Shown here: one piece after another, positions 1 through 12,495 of the stretch
How positions within the stretch are numbered: position 1 is the first letter of the stretch
Layout: the number at the start of each line of letters is the position of its first letter
Origin: Phycomyces blakesleeanus NRRL 1555(-)
Lineage: Eukaryota; Mucoromycota; Mucoromycetes; Mucorales; Phycomycetaceae
Assembly (NCBI RefSeq): GCF_001638985.1
Contig: NW_017265141.1
Location: 124,001-188,000 of the forward strand
DNA length: 64,000 bases
Direction: 5' to 3'
The notes under the pieces: model-generated
The model's input: only the letters and a program-made list of their open reading frames with translations
Told to the model about the DNA's origin: nothing
The model's database searches: none
Program-made: the position numbers and the translations under genes

Positions 1-3000
1 CAAGAAACTAGCTGGTGTACCAGACAAGGCTGAGGTATGTATTTGCCTCTTTTTACAAGAAATATATCCTATTATTTCGATGTTTTATCTTACGTGGCTA
101 TTATATGGAAATCTATAGCTATATGAAAAAATAGCTAAGATGGCTAAAACATTGGTTAACCTGAAAGCAAAAGATCCTCTTCCTTATGAATTGATTATTG
201 AGATGTCTGATGTTGAAAATGCTGGTAAATGATTGAACTTTGTGGCCTATCTTTACACTTCACTATCGAAAGTTTTATTAATTTATCTTAATGTATAGAC
301 CAATACGATGAGGACATATTGACATATTTATGCGAAAATTATCCTGAAACGGGATTGGCTAAATTGGCCCAAGGTTACTCTCTTTATAAACAACAGAAAA
401 CTGACGAGGCATTTGATTTTTTTGGGGTAATATACTGTCGTCCTGAAACCAACAAGAACATTAACAATAAGACAAAAAGAGATTCTTACATATACTACAT
501 TTTTTTTGGTGAGTATTTTAGGATGGCTTGGATCTGTCTCCCCGAAGCTTGTACGGTTATCAATGCCTGAGTCAAATATATTATGAATCTAAAGAATTCG
601 ACAACGGTTTGGAATATGCCACCAGAGGACGTGAACTTGTTAATGAACTTGCAAAGGAAACTGGGAAGATTTTAAAGAAGTAAGCTTATGGGAATATATA
701 TATGTACATGCTTGTGTGTAGAGCAATCTTGATTGACTATATCTTAGTGTATTACTTTCTATGGAACTTTTCATGGCTCATTGCTACCGTCAATTAGACG
801 CTAAATACTATCCTGATGCTATGAAGTTATACAAGAAAATCTTAGATACATACCCTGACCAACTAAGCGCACTAGAGGTAATAAATATATTAATAAACCG
901 GCCGTGTGCTTATTTTTTTTGTTATGATGTATATACTTAGGGCTCTGGATTGATTCTTTGCTCAGATAAGAAATATGATGAAGCACTTGTATGTTTTGAA
1001 AAGGTTTATGCGTCAGACCCCACCCGTCATATTGCACTTGCAGAAATTGGGTGGATTTACTGCGAAAAAGAAGCGTATGAAAGGGCCATAGAATATATTT
1101 CAAGTGCAATTGAAAAATCTGGGGATGTCACAGAATACTATTACCGACTTGGTCGTGTTTATTGGGCTATGGGTGGTAAATATATTATATTATAGTGTAT
1201 ATACTACGTTCTACACTTGTGATACTCAATCATATTTTTGTTTATACAATAGGAGAATATCAACAAGATCCAGGCTATGCGTTCAAGTACTTTTTACAAG
1301 CCGCAAAAATCGATCCTCAGTTTGCTGGTGGTTTCGCATACTTGGGCCATTATTATCGAATTGTTAAGCATGATCATACTCGTGCAAAGAAATGTTATCA
1401 AAAGGCTTACTTGATTAATCCTTTGGATGTTGATATTGCTTTTCAATTGAGTGAATACTACATTTCTGATAAGGAAGGGTCCAAAGCAGAGGAAATATTT
1501 AGACAAATCACAGAGCTGGTACCAAAAACTAGCTGGGCCTGGAGGCGACTGGGCTATGCAACAATGGTATGGTTTTATTATATTTTCTTCAAAGAGAGAG
1601 AAAAGTCTTACTCGGGGTTATTTAGAATGTAGATAACTACTCAGAGGCCATCACTTGTTTCCAAAAGGCTTTGCGTACGGACACAAGCGATGTGCGTTGT
1701 TGGGAAGGTCTCGCAGAAGCGTATGCTCACGAAGGCCGCTATGTTGCGGCTTTGAGAGCTTTTGAAAGAGCTACTGACCTCGATCCTCTATCAATACATG
1801 CTAATCATCAAAAGGCGCTTGTAAAGCAAAAGGTTGGCATGCTTGAAGAGGCTATCTCTGGTTTTCTCGAAACTCTTGCCTTGGCAGAAAAGAAATATCA
1901 AAGTAGTTATATGCCTAGTATTCTAGGCTTGGCAGATACTTATCTTGATCGTGCCAGAGAAGATTTCCAACAGGGATTCTTTGGGCGTACTGCTACCGAA
2001 TGTGGACTGGTTATCCAGACTGCCTTGACTGGTTTACAACAAGATCCAAGTGTGATGTGTTTGTGGAAACTTATTGGTGATGCATGTGTTATGTACCGAC
2101 TTGTTCCAAGTTATCTGAGCTTGTGCGCATACGAACCTTTACAACAGGCCATGCTACTTTTGGAAGAGAGCCCTCATAAAAAACTTGGGCTCCCTGAAGA
2201 CGAAAGTTCCAAACTGGTCGATGACTTTACACAACTTGATGTTTCTCCTGAAGAAGGAGAATTCTACTTGCCACCAAAGACTGTTCTTGACGTTGTATAC
2301 TCCTGTGCAGGAGTTTCCTACAAGCAAGCAATTGTTCTCTGCAGAAATCATCCGGCCATTGCACCAGCATACTGGCACGATACTGCTCTCGTGTACCACT
2401 GGATGGCTGAAAATAATCTTGCGGAAGCCACTCATGATGGGTTGTCTGATATGGCAATCAAATGTATTCGGATGGCACTGAAGATCGAACCAGCTCAGTA
2501 TCTTTATTGGAACGCTCTTGGTGTAATTTCGATGCGTAGATATCCCAAACTGAGTCAGCATGCTTTGATTAAAGCTATGGAGTACAGTAACCGAGTAAGT
2601 AGAGGTTTCTGTTGTTGCTTTTTTTTTTTTTGAAGAATTATAGAATTTTATAAAGCTTACAAATGAGATACTTGAATCCTTATAGAGTGCTGCACCCTGG
2701 ACAAATTATGGATTTTTGTGTCTGTCTCTCGAGGATTACGAGTTGGCAAATCAGGCTTTTGAGACTGCGCATTCCCTGGACCCTGAATGGATATCTGCTT
2801 GGGTTGGACAAGCTTATGTTGCTTCTTTGTGGGGGACTGATGCTGCTGCTATATTTGAGCATGCTTTTGAGTCAAGCAATGGATCAGCTGTAGGTTTACC
2901 GTTTTACCAAAATATAATTCATCGTACTGAAATGACCTATTATTGTTAGCTGGAAGCCAGTTATGGCTATGCGGATACTGTGTTCACACAACTGTCTGTA

Positions 3001-4245
3001 ACGGGCAATGCACCTGATGGTGCAAGTCTTCTGTCCCCTGCATTTGCGCTTCAGAAATTAACAGAACAGAAACTGAATGACGCCTTGGCACTCAATTTGC
3101 TTGGTCTTTTATTGGAACGTCTTGGACAGTTTGAGCGGGCTGCTGAAGCATTTGCGGGTGCTATTCTTGCCCTGGAAACTCAGGCTGAGCAAGGCCGTAT
3201 TGGTGAGATCGAATTGAAGAAGCGGATGACCAAGGTGCACGGTAACTTGGGACGCACATTGTGCGCCAGTGGTGACTTTTCTGGTGCTATTGCAAGCTAC
3301 AACAGTGCATTGGCTATGGGTGGGACTGAAGGGTCAGCCCGCACCTATTGTCAGTTGGGTGCTGGTATTGCCTACTATTTTGAAGATCAGTTGGAAGAAT
3401 CACTTGGCATGTTTGAGACTGCTTTGAATGAAACAGAATCAGATCCATTATTGCGACAAGATGTTGTTGTTCTACTAAGCAAAGTTCTTTGGGCACTTGG
3501 TGGTGATGAACAGCGGGAAGTTGCCAAAGAGCAACTATTCTCAAGGTAAGAGATGGCTTACAAGTTCATTCTGAGAATAACATCTTCGGTTACTAGCATT
3601 GCGGATAATCCAAACTATTTGCCTGCGATCTTCTCGCTTTGCGTCATGGGCATGTTAGAAGATGATTCTACACTGACTGGTGCAGCATTACAGGAACTGG
3701 CAAAGGTGTCAGTTAGCGATGCATGTGAGTGTGATACGTCAGTCCACTAAAATTGCTAAACTGATGTTGTTTAAATTTCGTTTTTTTTTACTTTGAAGTC
3801 GAATCTGATAAAGAACAGTGGATTCCTTGGTTGTTTTCTCGCTTCTACAAACTCCAGGTCAGATATTTAGTCAAGCTAAATATAAACTTATGAAATTATT
3901 TTATTAATGCTATAATTATAGGGCTCCCAAGCTCAGGCTAGTCGGTCGATTGCAAAGAGTGTTCATCAGCTTCCTTGGCTTGCATTGCTATGGAGAAACT
4001 TGGCTTCTGATCTAGTAAACTCTTCGTCGGATTCACGTGGAAATGTCCTACAAACTATGACGTCTTCTGCACTGGCCATTACTTTAGGAGAAAAGAATCC
4101 ATCGGCTGAAGATAAGGCAATTGCATACGAATGTGTAGCTAGAGCAAGTAAAGGACAAAAGGCTATACGTGAGTCACAGAGGGCAATCATGGCTGCTCCT
4201 TGGCGTTTGAGTTCTTGGCAGATTTTAGCAACTTCTATCCAATAA
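1..4245 (+). CDS. SKI3: SKI3/TTC37-like TPR scaffold of the Ski complex (5' partial)
   Basis: Multi-exon gene entering from the left edge. The first visible exon ends near 34 before a GT donor, and the protein ends in SWQILATSIQ at the stop at 4243-4245. The pieces form a continuous array of tetratricopeptide repeats (for example the exons at about 1260-1570, 1630-2590 and 2980-3540), with typical TPR spacing of A/G, Y and P residues such as YRLGRVYWAMG and AYLGHYYRIV. Long TPR arrays with this C-terminal WRLSSWQIL-type ending are characteristic of Ski3/SKIC3, which scaffolds the Ski2 helicase and Ski8 to feed mRNA 3' ends into the cytoplasmic exosome. Introns are short and several carry T-rich tracts. 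The N-terminus lies outside the window. Other long TPR proteins are possible but fit the length and ending less well. Confidence 0.85.
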
Positions 4246-4600
4246 TACCAATAATTAATTACTGTCATTATTACTATCATCATTATTTTAAAGAGAGAGA
4301 AAATAAAGAAAAAAGCTGTGGTGGTTAAACGGACCATTTGGGGAACAATAGAAGCCATTTAGTATAGTATGTGTAACGCAATGATATCATGGCTTGTGAT
4401 ACTATATTTAGTTTCTATGCCACGACCTTAATTCTAATATATTTTTTTATCTCCTGTCCAAATATATCATAAATGTTGCTTAGCAAATAATTAAATTCAC
4501 GTATATAAAAGATCAACCTTTTTTCTTTCATTCTTTCTTTAAAAACCAACTTTTCACCCACTCATCTCTCCATTCGAAAAGAAATAAATTATAATTCACT
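4246..4600. other. SKI3 3' flank and PMP3 promoter
   Basis: Short AT-rich spacer between two genes on the same strand. It must hold the SKI3 3' UTR and the PMP3 promoter and leader. A TATA-like box and a CT-rich stretch lie in the last 100 bases. No other coding or RNA signal was seen. Confidence 0.6.
4502..4511 (+). promoter_or_regulatory. TATA-like box of PMP3
   Basis: TATATAAAAG lies about 90 bases upstream of the PMP3 ATG and is followed by a CT-rich stretch (4517-4540) typical of fungal transcription start regions. The position suits a core promoter, but in a genome this AT-rich chance matches are common. Confidence 0.45.
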
Positions 4601-4899
4601 ATGGCCCTTACATGCTCTGATATTTTCAAGTTTTTCTTTGGTAAGTAACCACAGTACATCACTTAGCCGATTCATTAAAACTAAAGAATGTTGGAATATA
4701 TAGCTGTCATTTTACCACCTCTTGGAGTCATGTTCGAAAAAGGCTGCGGTTGCGACTTTGTTATCAATATATGTTTGACTTGTCTAGGATATATTCCTGG
4801 TATTAGTAAGTTTATACATGACATTATTTACAACACAATTGTACATGATGCTAACTTTACCTTTAAGTTCATGCCTTCTATATTATCTTGAAATATTAG
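4601..4899 (+). CDS. PMP3: PMP3/UPF0057 small membrane protein, three exons
   Basis: Splicing 4601-4640, 4704-4805 and 4868-4899 gives a peptide of about 57 residues: MALTCSDIFKFFF, then AVILPPLGVMFEKGCGCDF, then VINICLTCLGYIPG, then IIHAFYIILKY. This is the complete UPF0057/Pmp3 signature: a first hydrophobic helix with ILPPLGV, the short polar CGCDF loop, and a second helix with LGYIPGIIHA. Members are plasma-membrane proteolipids that influence membrane potential and salt or cold tolerance in fungi and plants. Both introns have good sites (GTAAGT donors; ATATAG and TTTAAG acceptors). The gene lies 355 bases downstream of SKI3 on the same strand. The 32-base last exon encodes the family-specific end, which supports the model. 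Confidence 0.93.
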
Positions 4900-5635
4900 C
4901 CCACCATTCTTGAAAATACGCATCACCTAAAAAGATCCACAGCTCTAGTACATTTTTAACGATCATTAGTACATTCAAAACCATTTGTATATGTATCTGT
5001 ATATATATTCCCTTATTTTATTATAAACATTCTTTACCTATCTTATCCTCGTATTTTGCGAATTTTTGCTTGAAAATATAAGCAGGGTGTTTAAGTCTAA
5101 GAAATGTGCAAATTCAAAAGCACTTGCAGTTATTTGTGACATAAACAAGCAAGAAGAAAGTTAAAAATATTAGAAATTAAGGCCAGTATTATATTATACT
5201 GCAGAAGTTTTGCATAAACCTCTTTTGTTGTGGTTTTTATACTCAAGATATCCCCATTGAACCACATAAGATTTTCCCTGTACTCTTCAAGAAAAAATAA
5301 TGCGTGAAATTATTATGAGGCTCCGTATAATATCTGCACAGAATCTGACCTTATGATATTTTGAAGCATAAAATACAATTGTAGTCATTACTTCAGAAAG
5401 TCAAATAAACCTTGAGGGCATTAAATGTACATAACGTATTGGGAATGGATATGCCTGAATACATTAAAGGGTCATTAAAGTTAAAATAAATTGTGTTTGA
5501 ATGATCTGTGATTAAACCTGTTGTGTTTTTAGAGTTTATTGTACCTGTTTTGGACTCCATAAGACTACTCAAAGGGTCCCTTTTTACGAGTAAAATTAAT
5601 ATTTAGTTCTTAATTTAAATAACAAAATATATATA
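4900..5635. other. Convergent intergenic spacer
   Basis: AT-rich DNA between the PMP3 3' end and the 3' end of the minus-strand aldolase-like gene. It should hold both 3' UTRs. No coding, RNA or repeat signal was seen beyond short A/T runs. Confidence 0.5.
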
Positions 5636-6763
5636 TTATTCAAGACAATCAGGATTCTCTTTGACTATCATATTAAACATGGGTTGAAATTGGAAATAAC
5701 ATGCTTTGCTATCGGCTATATTCTTGCTGACACCTTCAGCAACCTTGCCACTAATCAACTTAAGATCTTTGTACCCATTAATAGCAGCAGCCTCAGCAAG
5801 TAATTGAGACTGACAACAACGTTCCATGGAAATAAATAACCAGATAGCCTCATCAACAGTGGATCCTGCTGTCAACAAGCCATGGTTCTGCAAAATAAGT
5901 GCTCTGTTGGTTGGGCCCAAAGCCTTGATAAGATTCTGGCCTTCTTCTTCATCAAAAACCACACCACCAAAATCTTCATAGACACTGTGTGTCTTGTAGA
6001 ATGCGCAAGCATCTTGTGAAATCGGTAAAAGAGGTCTTCCCAAGGTAGAGAATGTTCTGCCATACATCGAATGCCTAGAGTATGATATTTTTGTGTTGAG
6101 AAAGATGTCATAAATTATACTATCTGGTGTAACTTACGTGTGGACGGCACATGTAATATCCCTACGCGCCTCATGGATAGCACTGTGGATTACAAAGGCT
6201 GCCTTATTGACAAACTGATTACCACGAACAATGCTTCCTTGATGGTCAACAAGAATCAAATCGCTGGCCTTGATGTGACCAAAGTATTGACCAAATGCAT
6301 TCACCCTTTTTTTTACATGATTAGATAAAGATGACAATGTACATTAGATTAGCTTACCAAAATAAATCAGGATACTCAGGGTCGCGAAATGTCATGTGTC
6401 CAGCAACACCTTCAACTGGCCATCAGTATTTGGCTCTTTTTCCTTCGCGTCCTAGTACTTACCTTCGTCCCAACCGTACTTTGCTAATAGGCGGAAACCA
6501 GCCGCCAGTTTTTGCTTCATATGCACTCTTTGTGTGTGGACATCTTTAAATACTGGTGCACGAAGCATAGAAATTGGAATTGTCACAGCTCTTTTTGCCT
6601 CCTCTTCCGTCTCGGTTCCTGTTAGAATAATTTGGCGTTTTGATCTGATGAATATCGACAAATGTGCTTGTTCATCGGCACCAGGGCTCCTATAATAACT
6701 ATCAGGTCTCCAACTCTCAAAGTTTGTGAATTTACAATAAAGTATTTACTCTTTTGCAGTCAT
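5636..6763 (-). CDS. Class II aldolase/adducin-domain protein
   Basis: Five exons (6763-6750, 6689-6463, 6409-6358, 6305-6138, 6074-5636) join in frame to about 299 residues. The protein holds the class II aldolase/adducin head fold: GFRLLAKYGWDEGVAGHMTFRDPEY near the N-terminus, DLILVDHQGSIV, the metal-binding HTHSMYGR with its two histidines, and the late ILQNHGLLTAG motif carrying the third histidine. The zinc ligands expected for a fuculose-phosphate-aldolase-type site are therefore kept. Fungal members are usually about 280-330 residues and their substrates are mostly unknown, so no reaction is assigned. The start was chosen because ATGACTGCAAAAGA is followed by a clean GTAAAT donor, and the join gives MTAKESPGADEQAH in frame. 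Confidence 0.88.
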
Positions 6764-7461
6764 ATTGGGCAAATGTGTTAAAGTGAGGGAAATAAATATA
6801 TTGGAGTGCCAGATTCAATAAATATGGTAGATATTTATATATGTTCTTGATAGCGTGAGAAGACTTTATGGAGCGCTTTGTCAGCATGTGTACACATCAT
6901 TTATTTAATGGTCACCTTACTGAAAATAACCGATCGGTAAATAATGCATGTACATTTTTGTATTTCTTGCACTAATTAGCAAGAAATACAGTTTTAGTAT
7001 CATATCTCAACATATAAGTCAACCTGCAATGTAGTCCAAACAAACCTTTGGCAAAGTTTCCTTAATAATCAATGTGCATACATATTTAGTTTTGTGTAAA
7101 GAACAGGAGCTGCAGGATCAGCGATAATGTTATTTTAAAGCTAGTATTTTTAAAGGCTTTTGAAACTGGCAAAAAAAACTATCAGTAGGTATAATTACCC
7201 ATTTAAACCAAGATTGTGTTTACTATGTGGAACCATATGGTTTTGCTCCAACTTATCCCCACTCTACACTTCATAAATCAAAAAGGCTAATATTGGGTTT
7301 TCTTTCTTTCTATTTATATGAAGCCAAAAATGACAAAAAAATCTGCCTGAACTCAAAATATGATAGAAATTGCTTTGTTATTTTATCAGGATAATTTCAA
7401 GTTAAAAGTTTACTGAACAATTTTTTAGACATTTACAATATATTGCCATTCGGCAGTTAAT
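6764..7461. other. Intergenic spacer
   Basis: AT-rich spacer between the aldolase-like gene start and the ADE13 stop, both on the minus strand. It must contain the promoter of the former and the 3' UTR of the latter. No further gene was seen. Confidence 0.5.
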
Positions 7462-9189
7462 TTACACAGACAACTCGGCCTTGGTCTTGTTCTTAAGCTC
7501 GTTGGCATAAGGAGCCAATGCTGGCTCAACGTGCTTCTTCACGAAAGAGTCAACCTGCTCAGGAGCACGACCAATAAAGGTTGAAGGATCCAAAAGGGCG
7601 GGGAGCTATAAAAATACATATAAAATAATGTAAGCATTACTTGATCTACCATTACAAATATATAAGTAAAATATTCATTTGCTTACGTCTGCCCAAATAG
7701 GCTCAAAGTATTTGGTCTTCTTGATACGCTCAATCAAATCGTTTTCACCGCCCTCCATCTTCACGACATGTCCGGCCTGGTGGGAAAGAACACGGATTTC
7801 TTCGTGACACTCCTGACGATCACCACCCTTCTTGACCATAGCCATAATAATGTTCTCGGTTGCCATAAAAGGAAGCTCCTGGTTGATACGGCGTTCGATA
7901 ACCTTGGGGTATACTACCATACCCTCAAAAATGTTCTGCATGGTGGTCAACAAAATGTCGGTGGTTAAGAATGCTTCGGGAAGAGAGATACGGCGAATGG
8001 CACTGTCGTCCAAAGTACGCTCGAACCACTGAACGGCACTGGTCTGCAAAGCGTCGTTGACGAGGACCATCAAGTGACGAGATAAAGAGCAAACACGTTC
8101 ACAGCGCATAGGGTTACGCTTGTAAGCCATTGCCGAGCTGCCGATTTGATCCTTCTCAAAAGGTTCCTCGACCTCCTTCAAGTTGGCCAAAAGACGGATA
8201 TCTGTGGCAATCTTGTGGGCGGAAGCACCAAAGCCAGACAGGGGGTTCAAAACATCAATGTCAATCTTGCGGGAATAGGTCTGACCGCACACAGGGTATG
8301 CCTCGGTGAAACCGGAAAGCTCGGTCACCAATTGATCCAATTCCTCGACCTATGTTAACCCACATACAAAATAAGTCAAGGCTGTTTTTTTTGGGCAGTA
8401 AGCTTTTTATAATTGTCATTGCTATTACCTTATCATGATCACCGTTGAATAGGGCCATGAATGATGCCTGAGTACCAGTAGTACCCTTGACACCACGGAA
8501 TTTGAGATCGTTACGTGCACGTTCAAAGTTGCGGAGATCCCACAAGAGTTCCTGGATCCAGAGAGTGGCGCGCTTTCCAACAGTTACAAGTTGGGCGGGT
8601 TGGAAGTGAGTGAAGCCAAGAGTGGGCAATGCACGGTATTCCTGAGCGAATTTGGTCAAAATATCAATAACATGAACCAACTTCTTGATGACAAGATCAT
8701 AGGCGTCACGGAGGATAATCAAATCACCGTTGTCTAAGGACAAAAATATAAATCAGATGTTCTTAATTTTCTTTTATATTAAATAAAGTTTGTATCCTAG
8801 AGAAATCCCCACACACTTTATATGTATATATGATCCTGTTACTTATGAAAGGACTTACCGGTCACGTAACAAGAGGTGGCGCCAAGATGAATAATGCCAG
8901 CTGCCTTGGGGGCGACCAAACCAAAAGTGTGGACATGAGCCATAACATCATGGCGTCTCTTCTTTTCCTCTGCAGCGGCAACCTCGTAATCAATGTGAGT
9001 AAGGTTGGCTTCCATCTGGGAAATAGCTTCGTTGGTGATATCGGTCAAACCAAGACGCTGCTCAGCCTTGGCGAGGTTGAGCCAAAGCTTGCGCCAGGTT
9101 ATGTAACGCTTGTCCTCGGAAAAGTTGAAAGCCATCTCCTTGGAGGCATATCTGGAGGTCAAAGGACTTTGATACTTGTCGTGAGACAT
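7462..9189 (-). CDS. ADE13: Adenylosuccinate lyase
   Basis: Four exons (9189-8859, 8733-8429, 8349-7687, 7605-7462) join to 480 residues, the normal length for eukaryotic adenylosuccinate lyase. The enzyme cleaves SAICAR to AICAR and adenylosuccinate to AMP plus fumarate in purine synthesis. Family landmarks are in order: [15 protein letters not shown] at the N-terminus, [31 protein letters not shown], the fumarase/aspartase signature [15 protein letters not shown], and the C-terminal [15 protein letters not shown]. The catalytic serine of the signature loop is present. Exon 1 ends ACCG and joins ACAACGG to give TDNGD. The initiating [16 protein letters not shown] is conserved in position. 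Intron sites are canonical throughout. Confidence 0.97.
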
Positions 9190-9524
9190 TGTTGGACGCG
9201 CAAAAGAAAAGAGCTTATTCGTGAGAGCAGGCGTCTGCCCCAGTCCTTCCCATCATTTTAAAAAAACGGATTACTGCTCCGCTACGATGAGGCTGGTGGC
9301 TTGTTGATGTTGGTCATGATCTTCTGCATCTCAAATATACTCACACACAAAAATGTTTGGACCTCCGAGGATAAATTTCTCATGCAAGAAAATATTATTC
9401 ATATTCAACATGCAACTGCTCGTCAATGGTTACAGCTAAGAGCTTCAAACTTGGGATATGAGAAGATATAAGTGTTTATTACTTAATGATAAAACGTAGA
9501 AGCTTTCCAACGATTATATCTACC
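9190..9524. other. ADE13 upstream region
   Basis: Holds the ADE13 promoter and 5' leader. The first 130 bases are less AT-rich than the rest of the spacer. No clear TATA box or other gene was seen. Confidence 0.4.
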
Positions 9525-10175
9525 GTTAGTACCAGTTACTGCCAGGTACCTTGATGATATAAATAGCAAACTCGCTTCATGTTTAGTGGATAGTATGTTC
9601 TTCTACTCTCGTTGGATTGGAAGCTTCAAACCACTCATATTTTGTATAAAGGCTCCTAATCCACTCAATATGACTTTGATAGCCCACAAAACATGTTTTA
9701 TAAAGCTGAGAGCTGGACTTTGAGCAGGTCAGTACTCAAAAATCTTACTATCATGACTCTCTTTCAATTAGTTCGTATAGGCACCTTTATGACAATTGAC
9801 ATGGTCTTATTAGAGCCTGAATTAATTTTGACATCACTGCGTCATTTTTTTTAATCCATTGTAAGAAGTTTTGTACAAAAGTATTCATATGCGTTCTGGT
9901 CTACACTATCTTCAAGGAACGCTAAAGTCCCAAAACTACTAGTTCAGAAACAGCTCCAAATCATGATACTGCTTTTATCTTACCGTGTTCCTGAAATAAT
10001 ATGTTCTTCATACCTTTTGTTTCCTTCTTCAATTATTCCAACACGCACATTATTACTCTCAACTCTAGATCGGTATTCATCAGACCAGAGAACACTGCTC
10101 CATTGGGCATCTATCCAATTGACATTATTATTCCTCAATCACAGTCGGGCTTTCTTTAGTGTGGTTTATAATAAT
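9525..10175 (-). pseudogene. Decayed Tc1/mariner transposase
   Basis: Translating the minus strand recovers a broken Tc1-family DDE transposase in correct order but in several frames with many stops. KKARL and WSSVLWSDEYRS lie near 10072-10170 (family pattern W..VLWSDES). SSIMIWSCF and FGTLAFLED lie near 9900-9980. PAQSPALSFIKHVLWAIK lies at 9674-9738 (family pattern WPAQSPDLNPIEHVWA.LK, around the third catalytic acid). MKRVCYLYHQG lies near 9560. The catalytic acids cannot all be placed because of frameshifts and substitutions. I could not find matching terminal inverted repeats at the flanks. The element is clearly dead. Confidence 0.82.
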
Positions 10176-11304
10176 GGTCAAGGCTGTTATATAATATAAA
10201 CGAGCTTTATGTTGTGGGTTTGCTTAATAGAATAAGCAGAAAATATTACTTTTATTTAAAACAAAATTATTATTATTTTGCGATTATTGGGAGAGGCCCA
10301 AACATTCTTTTGTCGGAGTGTAGTACTGAAGCATAATTTTGGTACCTCTTTTTTTTGTGACTGAGGTGCATTCTTTTTTTAAAGTTGGTTTTCCGAGGAA
10401 AAAAGGTCACGACAGAAAAGGATCACTTTACATTAAAAGTAGTTGTCATCATTTAAGCAATTTTCTGGAATTTATAATATTACTCATAAAAGTATGTACC
10501 CTACAGCTAAAAGTTCTATAGACTTTAGTAGATATGAGAAGTCTTGAATCTCATATTTTATATGATTTAATTATAATCTTTAAATTAAGAAAGCGAGTTT
10601 TTCAAATGACATGAAAAAAGTTAGCTTTATTGGCACTTTATATATTGAGCCAAAGCATATATATAAAGCTGCTGTATTCTTTGAAGTAAGTCTATTTTTT
10701 AAGTTGTCAAGTCAGATCATATAATTTAAAGGTATTAGTAATTATCTGTGGAGAAGTAAATGGCCACACGAGCGTGAGATAACTTGAGAGATAGAGAAAA
10801 ATACAAGATTATGTATAACAAGTCCAGAAACCAAAAGTAGTAAAATATATGAATAGAGTAATATGCGTTTTTCTTTCCAATTCTTATCACTGTATCGAGC
10901 TTTTAATGTACTTCTTTCATTTATGAAACATATGGGAACAACTATCACTAACTTTTGTGGCTTTTTAATTCACGAAAGGATCGATAATATCATAAGCAAG
11001 TGGCATTAATCGTGCTACTTATTTGTATCAAAGCTTGTTAGCACAATTGGTGAGCTTCAATTATTTGTGAATAATTAGCTATCAAAAGTATAAAATTTAG
11101 TGAAGACAAAAGTAAGCTCTGATGAGTAGGGCTTTTATTGTGGAAACACTTGCAGTCCGCATTTATTTATTACAATAAAATATTTCTTTGGAATATCTAA
11201 CATGATATTAGCTGTATGTGAAAAGAAAAGAGTCAAGGGAGCTGTTTTAGTCTTGATGAATAGAATAGTTCTTTTCTAGAGGGTCAACAAGAGCTTGATT
11301 AACG
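10176..11304. other. AT-rich spacer, no gene recognised
   Basis: AT-rich sequence beyond the transposase relic. Short open frames exist on both strands (for example near 10742-10948) but they show no family motif, codon bias or splice structure. The part next to the relic may be remnants of the same transposon. Confidence 0.35.
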
Positions 11305-11480
11305 TTATTTAGGGCGGTAAACGTATGGGCATGTTCTATAGAAAATATTTGGTCATAAGTCACAATAGATAATAGTTGATGAACTCAAATCAGTACTTAC
11401 GAATAGGTGTGAGTTTTCTTGCCGCAAAACATACAGGGATTGGCGTGAGCCACAGGTGTCTTTTTTTCGATGATGTGCAT
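11305..11480 (-). CDS. Spliced micro-gene encoding a CCHC zinc knuckle (36 aa)
   Basis: On the minus strand an ATG at 11480 opens MHIIEKKTPVAHANPCMFCG and runs to 11401. It meets a perfect GTAAGT donor at 11400, and a TATAG acceptor ends at 11336. The second exon continues in frame to a TAA at 11307-11305. The joined product has 36 residues and contains C-x2-C-x4-H-x4-C (CMFC, GKKT, H, TYST, C), an exact CCHC zinc-knuckle spacing. The histidine and fourth cysteine are on opposite sides of the 65-base intron, so the motif is complete only after splicing. CCHC knuckles usually bind single-stranded nucleic acid or protein partners. No larger gene surrounds it. It could be a real microprotein or the surviving part of a gene or retroelement. 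Confidence 0.5.
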
Positions 11481-12457
11481 TTTTTGATGTTATTAAGAAA
11501 GATATCGTAAAACACTGGGAGATTAACTCTTATTTATATAGTTTTTAAACTTTGTAAAGTTGTTATAATTAAGTCAGCAAAAAGTCTTTTTTTTTGACAA
11601 TATTCAACAACTTGTTTTAGACAACAAACACCTTTTAAGTATTGGCAATATTTAGGGATTATAAAGCTTCTAAAGATCAAAAAAGTAAATTATGTATATA
11701 CAATAACCTTACTATTGTTTCTTGTAGATGGACCATATACTTTTATTTTCAGCTGAAAAATGGAGTGCTGAATAATGTATTCAAAACATACTATACCTAC
11801 TTTTGTAAAAACAAATGTACACATAATTGGTCTCTTTGACCACTCTAAGCACAATCAAAATACCAAAAAAAACGTTGGTTTAAAAGATAGACCTATTAGT
11901 TTTTTTTTGTAAAGCCAGAATTATATCCAGTTCAATTTTGTCTGTCATTATTATCAGCATATATTAATTGAATGCGTCTTTCGAAACAATGAATATATCG
12001 CGAAAGTTCTATTGAAAAACTTGATTAACTCTTTGTTCAGTTTTCTACATATGAATCAGTCATAGTATGTTTTATTGTTTCTACTATTGCTATTAAGCTA
12101 TTAATGGTAACAGACAACAATATCAATATGAGTAAATGTTCTAGTACTGAGAGCTTCCAATACCATTGTAATCCCAATAATATTTTTATTAATATAACAT
12201 AAAACTTAACATGATCGTTCCAAAAATCTCAATCCATTAAATAAAATGATATGTTAAATTTAACCTCTGAATAATAATTACTGAATTTTTCTTTGTGCTA
12301 TTTATTAACTTATTTCCAATTCACTTGTGTATTGGAATTGTTGGAAGCCCTATTTGAGTATTTACATTAAATCATATGTAAATGATATAATAGAAATCAA
12401 CCACAATACCCTTTGATAAACTTTCATAACATTCTTCCTGAGCATTTTTTGTAAAGT

Positions 12458-12495
<38 letters not shown>

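Noticed and set aside
10742..10948. 68-codon minus-strand frame
   Set aside because: No family similarity, strongly AT-biased composition and no splice structure.
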